From the NCBI GenBank assembly GCA_030613605.1, contig JAUWLO010000123.1, positions 1-6,172 of the forward strand: DNA of 6,172 nucleotides. The letters run 5' to 3'. Made by a program: the position numbers and the translations under genes. Below the pieces are notes generated by a model. It was given only the letters and a program-made list of their open reading frames with translations. It was not told where the DNA came from and made no database searches. The stretch comes from Gammaproteobacteria bacterium (GTDB taxonomy: Bacteria; Pseudomonadota; Gammaproteobacteria; SZUA-152). This document shows, one piece after another, positions 1 to 6,172 of the stretch. The stretch's first letter is position 1. Each line of letters begins with the position of its first letter.

Positions 1-694
1 TGTAGAGATCACCGAACGTGATGATCTGGCCATGATCGCCGTGCAAGGCCCTCACGCCAGAGATAAAGCCCATGCCGCATTGGGCAAAAGCATCGAACCT
101 CCACGCGAATTAAAACCTTTTTTTGCCGCTGACTGCGGCGAAAAGAAAGGTGATTTATTTGTAGCACGCACCGGGTACACCGGTGAAGATGGCTATGAAA
201 TTATGTTCCCCGCTGATCAGGCCGCCGCATGCTGGGAATCCCTGCTCGCTGCCGGCATTAAACCCATCGGTCTGGGCGCTCGCGATACCCTGCGTCTTGA
301 AGCCGGCATGAATTTATACGGACAGGATATGGACGAGGGCATCACGCCACTGGAAGCCGGATTGACCTGGACGGTGGCCTTTGATCCGGAAGACCGTTTG
401 TTCATCGGCCGCAGTAAACTGGATAAACAAAAGGCCGGTGGTACCGACACCAAACTGGTGGGACTCCTGCTGGAAGACCGCGGTGTATTGCGCCCCCATC
501 AAAAAGTGGTGACCGAAGCCGGTGATGGAGAAATTACCAGCGGCGGCTTCTCCCCCACACTGGGCAAATCCATCGCCATGGCGAGAATCCCAACGTCAGT
601 AAAAGACAATTGCCAGGTGGAAATACGCGGTAAGTTGCTTAACACCAAAATCGTTAAGTATCCCTTTGCACGCAATGGCAAGACCTGCATTTAA
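1..694 (+). CDS. gcvT: Glycine cleavage system T-protein (aminomethyltransferase), 5'-truncated by window edge
   Basis: T-protein takes the aminomethyl group from lipoylated H-protein and passes its methylene carbon to tetrahydrofolate, releasing ammonia; it acts in the cytoplasm. The reading frame is open from base 2, giving 230 visible residues. The family is about 360 residues long, so roughly the first 130-140 are missing, including the N-terminal folate-site aspartate. Visible family motifs are ERDDLAMIAVQGP at the left edge, GYTGEDGYE (bases 176-202) and GLGARDTLRLEAGMNLYGQ (from base 272), followed by the C-terminal beta-barrel domain and the typical ending PFARNGK. The ATG at 32 is an internal methionine, because matching family sequence continues upstream of it. 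The gene is followed after 59 bases by gcvH, as expected for a gcv operon. Family assignment is very secure; the truncation comes from the window edge, not from mutation. Confidence 0.97.
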   Translation, partial: VEITERDDLAMIAVQGPHARDKAHAALGKSIEPPRELKPFFAADCGEKKGDLFVARTGYTGEDGYEIMFPADQAAACWESLLAAGIKPIGLGARDTLRLEAGMNLYGQDMDEGITPLEAGLTWTVAFDPEDRLFIGRSKLDKQKAGGTDTKLVGLLLEDRGVLRPHQKVVTEAGDGEITSGGFSPTLGKSIAMARIPTSVKDNCQVEIRGKLLNTKIVKYPFARNGKTCI

Positions 695-753
695 ACAACT
701 AACTTTAAACAATCATTTTACGTTAACAAAAATATTGCACGAGGAGACATTTC

Positions 754-1149
754 ATGAGCAACGTGCCAAACGAATTAAAATATACCAAAACCCATGAATG
801 GGTACGCACCGAAAGTGATGGCAGCATTACTGTCGGGATAACCGATCACGCCCAGGAGTTATTAGGTGACATGGTTTTTGTTGAGCTGCCTGAAACCGAT
901 GCCACTTACACCAGCGGCGATGATTGCGCCGTGGTTGAATCCGTAAAAGCGGCTTCGGATATTTATTGCCCTATCTCGGGTGAAATCACCTCTGTAAACG
1001 AAGACCTGGCCGACGCCCCGGAAACCATTAATACGGACCCCTATGACACAGGCTGGTTATTCAAATTAACGCCTGAAGACAGCGGTGAAGTTGATGAACT
1101 CCTCGATGCAGAAGCCTATCTCGAATTGATTGCCGAAGAAGACCACTAA
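754..1149 (+). CDS. gcvH: Glycine cleavage system H-protein (lipoyl carrier)
   Basis: H-protein is the mobile carrier of the glycine cleavage system. Its lipoyl-lysine arm shuttles the aminomethyl intermediate from P- to T-protein and is then reoxidised by L-protein. The product is 131 residues, close to the 129 of E. coli GcvH. The N-terminus (PNELKYTKTHEWV) is typical. The lipoylation motif VVESVKAASD places the modified lysine at residue 65, and the GWLFKL and EAYLELI blocks near the C-terminus are also family features. The start is supported by a strong Shine-Dalgarno sequence, GAGGAG at 741-746, seven bases before the ATG. It lies between gcvT and gcvPA. The protein is acidic, as usual for this family. 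No defect is visible. Confidence 0.98.
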   Translation: MSNVPNELKYTKTHEWVRTESDGSITVGITDHAQELLGDMVFVELPETDATYTSGDDCAVVESVKAASDIYCPISGEITSVNEDLADAPETINTDPYDTGWLFKLTPEDSGEVDELLDAEAYLELIAEEDH

Positions 1150-1200
1150 TTATCTAACCAAAAGAAAGCACTAAGCTAATAAGAGTATTAAGTAACCGTT

Positions 1201-2595
1201 ATGCCATTTATTCCACACACCAAAGAAGACACCCAATCCATGCTCGACGTCATTGGCGCCAAAAGCATTGAAGACCTGTTCGATGAAATTCCTGTCGAAC
1301 TGCGCGCCAAACCGCTGGAAAATGTTCCTGCGGGTCGGAGTGAAATGGCGGTCAACCGATTGGTCCGCCAACGTGCCGCGGAAGATGTTCAACCACTGTG
1401 CTTTATTGGCGCAGGTGCTTACGAACACCATATCCCCGCCGCGGTTTGGGAACTGACCACACGTGGTGAGTTTTACACGGCATATACACCCTATCAGGCA
1501 GAAGCCAGCCAGGGAACGTTGCAATTGCTGTACGAGTTCCAAACCATGATGGCGGAACTGACGGCCATGGATGTATCCAATGCATCGCTCTATGACGGCG
1601 CTTCCTCTTTGGCAGAAGCCGTACTCATGGCAGTACGGGCTAATCGTAAATCAAAAAGTAAACGTATCCTTGTACCTCGGACTGTGCATCCCACGTATCT
1701 CAAAGTGGTTAAAACGATTACCCAACATCAGGGCATTACTCTTGAGATGCTCGACTACGACATTGATGGCGGCCATCTTAATATTGATACGCTACCTTCT
1801 GAACCGGGCGACTTTACTGCACTCATTATTCCTCAACCTAATTTCTTTGGCGTACTGGAAGATGTCGATGCACTCACAGACTGGGCACATGCTCATGGCG
1901 CATTAGTCATTGGTGTCGTAAACCCGATGGCCATGGCATTAATTACACCACCGGGCGAATGGGGAACAGAGGAAGCTGGAATTAAGGGTGCCGATATTGT
2001 TTGCGGTGAAGGCCAACCACTGGGCGTACCACTGTCATCCGGTGGCCCCTACTTTGGTTTTATGTGTTGCGCACAAAAACATGTGCGACAAATGCCTGGT
2101 CGAATTATCGGTGCCACCAACGATCTGGATGGCAAACCGGGTTATACCTTAACGTTACAGGCACGCGAACAACATATTCGCCGCTCCAAAGCCACTTCCA
2201 ATATTTGCACCAATCAGGGTTTGCTCACCACCGCAGCAACCATTTATATGTCCCTTATGGGTCCGGAAGGCTTACGGCGCACAGCGGCAAACAGCCATGC
2301 CAACTCATGCACATTAACAAAACAACTCAATGCCATCGATGGGGTTGAAACAATATTCTCGCGCCCAGGCTTTCACGAGAAAGTTCTACGGCTAAACAAA
2401 CCCGTTAAAGAAGTGTTATCTGCACTGGAAGATCGCGGCATTCTGGGCGGCTATGATTTATCGGCCGAATTTCCTGAATTAGGCAATGCCCTACTTGTGT
2501 GCGTTACCGAAACCAAAACCGAAGAAGATTTGCAACACTACGCCTCCTCACTACAAGAAGCTTTACAGGAAACATTAGCAGAGGTTTCAGCATGA
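1201..2595 (+). CDS. gcvPA: Glycine dehydrogenase (decarboxylating) subunit 1, P-protein alpha
   Basis: This is the N-terminal half of a split P-protein. Together with GcvPB it forms the PLP-dependent glycine decarboxylase, which releases CO2 and loads the aminomethyl group onto lipoyl-GcvH. The product is 464 residues, slightly above the usual 440-450. Family motifs in order are PHTKEDTQSML (5-15), FIGAGAYEHHIP (68-79), TPYQAEASQGTLQ (96-108), NASLYDGASS (127-136), GEGQPLGVPLSSGGPYFGF (269-287) and REQHIRRSKATSNICTNQG (322-340). Absence of the PLP-binding lysine is normal, since that residue lies in the partner subunit. The start fits the family N-terminus, although the upstream Shine-Dalgarno is weak (AAGAG at 1181-1185 is rather far away), so translation may partly depend on upstream gcvH. 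The stop codon overlaps the gcvPB start, suggesting coupled, matched synthesis of the two subunits. Confidence 0.97.
   Translation: MPFIPHTKEDTQSMLDVIGAKSIEDLFDEIPVELRAKPLENVPAGRSEMAVNRLVRQRAAEDVQPLCFIGAGAYEHHIPAAVWELTTRGEFYTAYTPYQAEASQGTLQLLYEFQTMMAELTAMDVSNASLYDGASSLAEAVLMAVRANRKSKSKRILVPRTVHPTYLKVVKTITQHQGITLEMLDYDIDGGHLNIDTLPSEPGDFTALIIPQPNFFGVLEDVDALTDWAHAHGALVIGVVNPMAMALITPPGEWGTEEAGIKGADIVCGEGQPLGVPLSSGGPYFGFMCCAQKHVRQMPGRIIGATNDLDGKPGYTLTLQAREQHIRRSKATSNICTNQGLLTTAATIYMSLMGPEGLRRTAANSHANSCTLTKQLNAIDGVETIFSRPGFHEKVLRLNKPVKEVLSALEDRGILGGYDLSAEFPELGNALLVCVTETKTEEDLQHYASSLQEALQETLAEVSA
2580..2584 (+). promoter_or_regulatory. Ribosome-binding site that fixes the gcvPB start
   Basis: AGAGG lies inside the last codons of gcvPA, seven bases before the ATG at 2592. 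It supports that ATG over the in-frame ATG at 2499, which would add 31 residues read out of frame from the conserved gcvPA C-terminus and unlike any P-protein N-terminus. Confidence 0.7.
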
Positions 2596-4109
2596 GCCCT
2601 GAATTTACCTCTGGCATTAAAAGCAACCAGCTGATTTTTGAACACTCTGCTACTGGCAGAACGAACGGTGCACAAATGGTGGAAGACGTCGCCAGCGCAT
2701 CTGAAATTCCTGAGGGTCTATTGCGTAAAACACCGCCCATGTTACCGGAAGTGTCTGAAATGGATGCGGTACGTCACTACACACGTCTGTCACAGAAAAA
2801 TTTTTCCATCGACACCCAGTTTTATCCGCTGGGTTCCTGCACCATGAAACACAACCCACGTGCCTGCAATACGCTGGCGCTATTGCCGGGTTTCCTCGGC
2901 AGACACCCACTGGCTCCAGAACGTTTTGGCCAGGGGGTGATGGCCTGTTTGTGGGAATTACAGGAAATACTGAAAGACGTTACCGGCATGACTGCGGTAT
3001 CCCTTTCCCCCATGGCGGGTGCTCAGGGTGAATTCGCAGGGGTAGCCATGATCCGCGCCTATCACGATGCCAATAACACTTCTGGCAACAAAAGCGAAAG
3101 AAGCGAAATCATATGCCCTGATGCGGCACACGGCACCAATCCTGCAACGGCAACCATGTGCGGTTACAAGGTGCGTGAAATTCCCACCAATACCGATGGC
3201 GACATCGATGTGGAAGCCCTCAAGGAAGTTGTGGGGCCACAGACGGCAGGCATTATGCTCACCAACCCCTCTACTCTCGGCGTGTTCGATCGTCGCATTA
3301 AAGAGATCGCGCAGATTGTTCACGATGCGGGAGGCCTGCTCTATTACGATGGCGCCAATCTCAATGCCATACTTGGCAAGGTCAAACCCGGTGACATGGG
3401 TTTTGATGTTATACACATGAACTTGCATAAAACATTTTCCACCCCGCACGGTGGCGGTGGCCCGGGTGCGGGTCCTGTTGGGGTGAGTGAAAGACTTAAA
3501 CCATTTATGCCCATCCCTGTCGTAGGTAAAGACGTAGTTGGCAAAGATGAAGGTAGCTTCCGCTGGCTAACAGAAACGGATCTTCCGCAAAGCATTGGCC
3601 GTCTCTCCGCCCATATGGGTAATACTGGCGTGTTAATACGCGCCTATGTTTACGCCCTGTTATTGGGCCGTGAAGGCATGGTACGCACGGCAGACTACGC
3701 TACACTTAATGCTAACTATTTGATGGCCAGGTTAGCTCAAGCAGGCTTCGATATGGCATTACCCTCACGGCGCGCTACCCATGAATTTATCCTCACCCTG
3801 AAACGACAGGCCAAAGACCAGGGCGTCACCGCCATGGACTTTGCCACACGTTTACTGGATTATGGTTTTCATGCACCGACCACTTATTTTCCGCTAATCG
3901 TCCCGGAATGTTTGTTAATTGAGCCAACAGAAACGGAATCCAAAGAAACCCTGGATGCCTTTGCTGATGTCATGAAAACCATTCAGGAAGAAGCCGACGC
4001 AAATCCGGAATTATTAAAAGATGCGCCCTATACCTTACCGGTAAGGCGCCTTGATGATGTAAAAGCTGCACGTGAACTCAATCTAAAATATTCACCAGCT
4101 AAAGACTGA
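2592..4109 (+). CDS. gcvPB: Glycine dehydrogenase (decarboxylating) subunit 2, P-protein beta
   Basis: This is the C-terminal half of the split P-protein and carries the PLP cofactor. Starting at 2592 it has 505 residues, a little longer than typical GcvPB (about 480-490). The extra length is partly an N-terminal leader of about a dozen residues before LIFEHSATGR, where the family usually begins. Visible motifs are FYPLGSCTMKHNPR (77-90), LSPMAGAQGEFAG (138-150), PDAAHGTNPATA (176-187), NPSTLGVFD (225-233), YYDGANLNA (251-259, with Asp253 the expected PLP pyridine-nitrogen contact) and NLHKTFSTPHGGGGPGAGP. In the last motif Lys280 is the expected Schiff-base lysine. The start codon overlaps the gcvPA stop as ATGA, and dgkA follows after seven bases. 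All expected catalytic elements are present, so the enzyme should be functional with GcvPA. Confidence 0.98.
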   Translation: MSPEFTSGIKSNQLIFEHSATGRTNGAQMVEDVASASEIPEGLLRKTPPMLPEVSEMDAVRHYTRLSQKNFSIDTQFYPLGSCTMKHNPRACNTLALLPGFLGRHPLAPERFGQGVMACLWELQEILKDVTGMTAVSLSPMAGAQGEFAGVAMIRAYHDANNTSGNKSERSEIICPDAAHGTNPATATMCGYKVREIPTNTDGDIDVEALKEVVGPQTAGIMLTNPSTLGVFDRRIKEIAQIVHDAGGLLYYDGANLNAILGKVKPGDMGFDVIHMNLHKTFSTPHGGGGPGAGPVGVSERLKPFMPIPVVGKDVVGKDEGSFRWLTETDLPQSIGRLSAHMGNTGVLIRAYVYALLLGREGMVRTADYATLNANYLMARLAQAGFDMALPSRRATHEFILTLKRQAKDQGVTAMDFATRLLDYGFHAPTTYFPLIVPECLLIEPTETESKETLDAFADVMKTIQEEADANPELLKDAPYTLPVRRLDDVKAARELNLKYSPAKD

Positions 4110-4116
4110 AACCACT

Positions 4117-4494
4117 ATGGGCAAACCAGACACCACCGGCATTAAACGCATCATCAATGCTTTTGGGTTTTCGTTATTGGGGCTGCGGGCCGCGCTTAAA
4201 TATGAGGCCGCATTCCGTCAGGAACTTGCCTTTTGTGTGATCATGATTCCACTCAGCTTCTGGCTGGGACAAACTGCTGTTGAACGTGCTTTACTTATCG
4301 GCGCCCTACTGCTGGTGTTAATTGTAGAACTGATAAACTCTGCAATAGAAGCCATCGTGGATCGGATTGGAACTGAACACCATGAACTCTCGGGCCGCGC
4401 CAAAGATATTGGTTCAGCTGCTGTAGCGCTCAGCTTAATCAGCGCAACCTTAATCTGGGGATTGATTATCTTTGATCGCTGGCCAATCATATAA
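4117..4494 (+). CDS. dgkA: Diacylglycerol kinase, integral membrane DgkA family
   Basis: DgkA is a small trimeric inner-membrane enzyme that uses ATP to convert diacylglycerol to phosphatidic acid. In Gram-negative bacteria it recycles diacylglycerol left over from periplasmic glucan and lipid A modification. The product is 125 residues (E. coli 122) and aligns closely with it. There is an amphipathic N-terminal helix with GLRAALKYEAAFRQE (22-36), then three membrane segments at roughly 37-51, 57-73 and 98-118. The signature VELINSAIEAIVDRIG (70-85) contains Glu71 and Glu78, equivalent to the E. coli metal-binding and catalytic glutamates, followed by HELSGRAKDIGSAAV (89-103). It begins seven bases after gcvPB without a clear Shine-Dalgarno, so it probably relies on translational coupling in the same transcript. 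I see no functional link to glycine cleavage; its position may only be operon hitch-hiking. Confidence 0.96.
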   Translation: MGKPDTTGIKRIINAFGFSLLGLRAALKYEAAFRQELAFCVIMIPLSFWLGQTAVERALLIGALLLVLIVELINSAIEAIVDRIGTEHHELSGRAKDIGSAAVALSLISATLIWGLIIFDRWPII

Positions 4495-4527
4495 ACCAAT
4501 ATAGCACCCGAAATAAGGATACCTATC

Positions 4528-5460
4528 ATGTCTGCACTCATTTGCGGTTCTTACGCCTTCGATACCATCATGGTCTTCCCGGATCGTTTCAAAAATCACA
4601 TCCTGCCCGACAAGGTACACATGTTAAACGTTTCCTTTTTAGTGCCGGAAATGCGCCGCAATTTCGGCGGTTGTGCTGGCAACATTGCCTACAATTTAAA
4701 ATTACTTGGTGGCGACCCATTACCCATGGCTACCGTCGGCAATGATTTTGCGGCCTATGCCATGTGGATGGACGTCAACGGTATCTCCCGCAGGCACATC
4801 ACCGAAATTGATAGCGTCTACACCGGTGTCGCCTATATCACCACAGACATGGATGACAACCAGATAACCGCTTTTCACCCGGGAGCCATGAGCCTGTCTC
4901 ACGAAAATAATGTTGGTGATGCCGAAGGTGTAAGCATAGGCATTGTCTCACCCGATGGCCGTGACGGTATGATTGAACATGCGCAACAATTCGCTGAAGC
5001 CAACATTCCCTTTATTTTTGATCCCGGCCAGGGCTTGCCCATGTTTGATGGCGATGACCTGCTGCGTTTTGCCGAACAGGCCACATGGATCACGCTTAAT
5101 GATTATGAGGCACAGCTGTTTGAAGATCGCACCGGCAAATCCCCTCACGAACTAGCCGAAATGGTAGAAGGACTTATTATCACCCGTGGCGGTGAAGGCT
5201 CTTTGATATATACCACTGAACATCGACATGAAATTCCCGCAGCCAGCACCGAAACCATCAATGACCCTACCGGTTGTGGTGATGCCTATCGCGCTGGATT
5301 GCTGTACGGATTAATGAACGACATGGATTGGGAAACTACCGGTCGCATTGCCTCGCTCATGGGTGCCATCAAAATCGAACATCACGGCACCCAAAACCAT
5401 GCATTCACCCGCGAAGAATTTGATGAACGTTATCAGAAAACTTTTGAGCGTTGCCTGTAG
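4528..5460 (+). CDS. PfkB/ribokinase-family carbohydrate or nucleoside kinase (adenosine-kinase-like)
   Basis: This is a cytoplasmic ATP-dependent kinase of the ribokinase fold, 310 residues, near the usual family length. Visible elements are the N-terminal strand LICGSYAFDTI (4-14), the substrate-side glycine motif NFGGCAGNIAYNLKLLGG (45-62, PfkB signature 1) and MATVGNDF (67-74). NDYE (191-194) matches the metal-binding NxxE motif, and ITRGGEGS (218-225) follows. The C-terminal anion-hole signature DPTGCGDAYRAG (246-257) has the catalytic base Asp252. A Shine-Dalgarno TAAGGA at 4514-4519 lies eight bases before the ATG. Close relatives in proteobacteria are, to my recollection, annotated either adenosine kinase or carbohydrate kinase. 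The real substrate cannot be told from sequence: adenosine or another nucleoside is plausible, and a sugar such as ribose is possible. It ends the tightly packed block, 33 bases after dgkA, with no hairpin terminator behind it. Confidence 0.9.
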   Translation: MSALICGSYAFDTIMVFPDRFKNHILPDKVHMLNVSFLVPEMRRNFGGCAGNIAYNLKLLGGDPLPMATVGNDFAAYAMWMDVNGISRRHITEIDSVYTGVAYITTDMDDNQITAFHPGAMSLSHENNVGDAEGVSIGIVSPDGRDGMIEHAQQFAEANIPFIFDPGQGLPMFDGDDLLRFAEQATWITLNDYEAQLFEDRTGKSPHELAEMVEGLIITRGGEGSLIYTTEHRHEIPAASTETINDPTGCGDAYRAGLLYGLMNDMDWETTGRIASLMGAIKIEHHGTQNHAFTREEFDERYQKTFERCL

Positions 5461-5518
5461 TTAAAAACCCCAGTTAAATAACTCCATTTAATCCTAAAAT
5501 TACTAGAATAAAAATATA

Positions 5519-5878
5519 ATGAAATTAGAAACCCTGGTAGGCAAAGAACTATGCAATTCGATTGTCGAATCTCGCACAGACACGGATAGTTACGAAGAAG
5601 TGGTGGTGCTAAGCAAGGATATTGCAGCCTGGAATAAAAGTCTCACTGAAAAGCTTGGCCCTCCACTAATTTCTACAGAAGACATTGAGATTGTAAGTGC
5701 TTCAGAAGATGTATTGTCATCTAAAATTGGTGTCGCATTAGAATTTGCAGATTCATTTGGTGGCATTGGTGAGGGCCAGACTCTCTATCATGGTATTTAT
5801 GATTCAGCTGTGATTTTAATTATGATCTGGCCCTGGCAAAATAATATTAATGTAACGGTTAAAAAAGCTATCTTGTAA
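5519..5878 (+). CDS. Hypothetical protein, unrecognised, 119 residues
   Basis: I do not recognise this family. The product starts MKLETLVGKELC and has an acidic N-terminal two-thirds containing YEEVVVLSKDIAAWNKSL and LGPPLISTEDIEIVSASEDV. Next comes a glycine-rich stretch, FGGIGEGQTLYHGIYDS (about 79-95), then a short hydrophobic run, AVILIMIWPW (96-105), and a basic tail. The hydrophobic run is too short for a confident membrane span and looks more like a buried strand. No signal peptide is seen. The alternation of polar and hydrophobic residues suggests a small folded cytoplasmic alpha/beta protein. Support for it being a gene is its uninterrupted length in an otherwise empty stretch and its credible amino-acid composition. 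Against it is the lack of a ribosome-binding site: the sequence before the ATG is A/T-rich. It lies 58 bases after the kinase gene on the same strand. Confidence 0.6.
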   Translation: MKLETLVGKELCNSIVESRTDTDSYEEVVVLSKDIAAWNKSLTEKLGPPLISTEDIEIVSASEDVLSSKIGVALEFADSFGGIGEGQTLYHGIYDSAVILIMIWPWQNNINVTVKKAIL

Positions 5879-5886
5879 GATGCTAA

Positions 5887-5915
5887 TTTATACACTTGGA
5901 TGACCGCTTTATACT
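5887..5915 (+). promoter_or_regulatory. Possible sigma-70 promoter for the cold-shock-domain gene
   Basis: TTTATA (5887-5892, four of six matches to the -35 consensus) and TATACT (5910-5915, five of six matches to the -10 consensus) are separated by 17 bases, the optimal spacing. Transcription would start near 5922, giving a leader of about 40 bases before the ATG at 5965. The -10 element lies in the middle of the palindrome at 5901-5926. The prediction rests only on consensus matching in A/T-rich DNA. Confidence 0.35.
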
Positions 5916-5926
5916 GATAGCGGACA
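5901..5926. repeat. Imperfect palindrome (dyad) in the intergenic region
   Basis: The arms are TGACCGCT (5901-5908) and AGCGGACA (5919-5926). They are inverted with one mismatch (the A opposite A just outside the five-base CCGCT/AGCGG core) around a 10-base centre, TTATACTGAT. No run of T follows, so it is a poor intrinsic terminator. It could be an operator over the putative -10 box, or one copy of a small dispersed intergenic repeat, since GACCGCT/AGCGGAC-type palindromes recur between genes in some proteobacteria as far as I recall. Only one copy is visible in this window. Confidence 0.5.
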
Positions 5927-5964
5927 CTGGAATAAATTTATGTTTATAAAATTAGAGGTAAAAA

Positions 5965-6172
5965 ATGCAAGCAGTTGTTAAAAAGTGGTTAAGAGAAAAA
6001 GAGTATGGATTTCTTGATAATGGATCTGGCCCAGACATAATGGTTCGTAAATCAGATCTTATCCGATGCCAATATTTAAAGGCAGGTACAACTGTTGAGT
6101 TTGAGTGTCATCCCGATAAAGAGGGCTTAATTGCTAAAAATGTCAGCCTTGTACGACAAAAAGCAACAGGGC
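5965..6172 (+). CDS. Divergent cold-shock-domain (OB-fold) protein, 3' end beyond window
   Basis: The frame opens at an ATG preceded by the Shine-Dalgarno AGAGG (5954-5958, six bases away) and stays open for 69 codons to the window edge. The translation begins MQAVVKKWLREKEYGFLDNG and continues SGPDIMVRKSDL. This aligns with the start of CspA-type proteins: VKKW matches the first strand, KEYGFL (12-17) stands where RNP1 (KGFGFI) is expected, and DIMVRKS (24-30) where RNP2 (DVFVHFS) is expected. The later TTVEFECHPDKEGLIAKNVSLV (42-63) matches the last strands of the domain. Cold-shock domains bind single-stranded RNA or DNA. Here the RNP2 aromatic and histidine residues are replaced by Met, Arg and Lys, so binding may differ from classical CspA. 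The domain appears complete by about residue 63, yet no stop follows, so a C-terminal extension is likely. Confidence 0.75.
   Translation, partial: MQAVVKKWLREKEYGFLDNGSGPDIMVRKSDLIRCQYLKAGTTVEFECHPDKEGLIAKNVSLVRQKATG

Noticed and set aside
690..712. Nine-base direct repeat TTTAAACAA at 690-698 and 704-712 between gcvT and gcvH
   Set aside because: It is short, A/T-rich and partly overlaps the gcvT stop codon; two copies are easily due to chance and no regulatory role can be supported.
2499..2591. In-frame N-terminal extension of gcvPB from the ATG at 2499
   Set aside because: This stretch is the conserved C-terminal coding region of gcvPA read in another frame, and its translation is Arg-rich and unlike GcvPB. 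The ATG at 2592 has a good ribosome-binding site.
2958..3449. Long minus-strand ORF of 163 codons opposite gcvPB
   Set aside because: It lies entirely within the highly conserved gcvPB coding region and its translation shows no recognisable domain; it is an antisense shadow of the real gene.
5472..5483. Small inverted repeat AGTTA-AA-TAACT after the kinase gene, considered as a terminator
   Set aside because: It is a five-pair, A/T-rich stem with a two-base loop and no following T-run, so it would not work as an intrinsic terminator.
5515..5520. Perfect TATAAT just before and overlapping the ATG at 5519, considered as a -10 promoter box
   Set aside because: There is no -35-like element at proper spacing, and transcription would begin inside the ORF; in this A/T-rich stretch the match is probably accidental.
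5461..5964. Integron cassette (attC) or CRISPR structure around the orphan ORF
   Set aside because: I found no paired GTTRRRY/RYYYAAC core sites and no regularly spaced repeats in this stretch.

Overview
The window looks like part of a gammaproteobacterial-type chromosome. The reasons are a glycine cleavage cluster with a split P-protein (gcvT-gcvH-gcvPA-gcvPB), an E. coli-like DgkA, and a PfkB-family kinase of a type I associate with gamma- and betaproteobacteria. Base composition is moderate, about half G+C by eye in the gcv genes. This placement is inference from protein resemblance; there is no rRNA or other decisive marker.

Positions 1-5460 form one compact block of plus-strand genes. 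It starts with the 3' part of gcvT (T-protein), then gcvH (H-protein), gcvPA and gcvPB (the two P-protein subunits, with a 4-base ATGA overlap), dgkA (diacylglycerol kinase, 7 bases after gcvPB) and a PfkB/ribokinase-family sugar or nucleoside kinase. Gaps are 59 bases or less and I see no convincing terminator between genes, so co-transcription from upstream of gcvT is likely. P, H and T proteins, together with the L-protein (not encoded here), split glycine into CO2, ammonia and a methylene group carried by tetrahydrofolate. DgkA recycles diacylglycerol in the inner membrane. The kinase probably phosphorylates a nucleoside or sugar. The last two have no obvious biochemical link to glycine cleavage.

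Positions 5461-6172 are different: visibly richer in A+T, more loosely packed, and holding less familiar genes. There is an unrecognised 119-residue ORF (5519-5878) with no good ribosome-binding site. An 86-base intergenic region follows, with an imperfect palindrome that overlaps a possible sigma-70 promoter. Last comes the start of a gene for a divergent cold-shock-domain protein that runs off the window. The boundary near 5460 is probably where the conserved housekeeping cluster ends and lineage-specific sequence begins.

I did not find a clear new multi-gene system. The items most worth a second look are the divergent cold-shock protein, the palindrome in front of it, and the orphan ORF.
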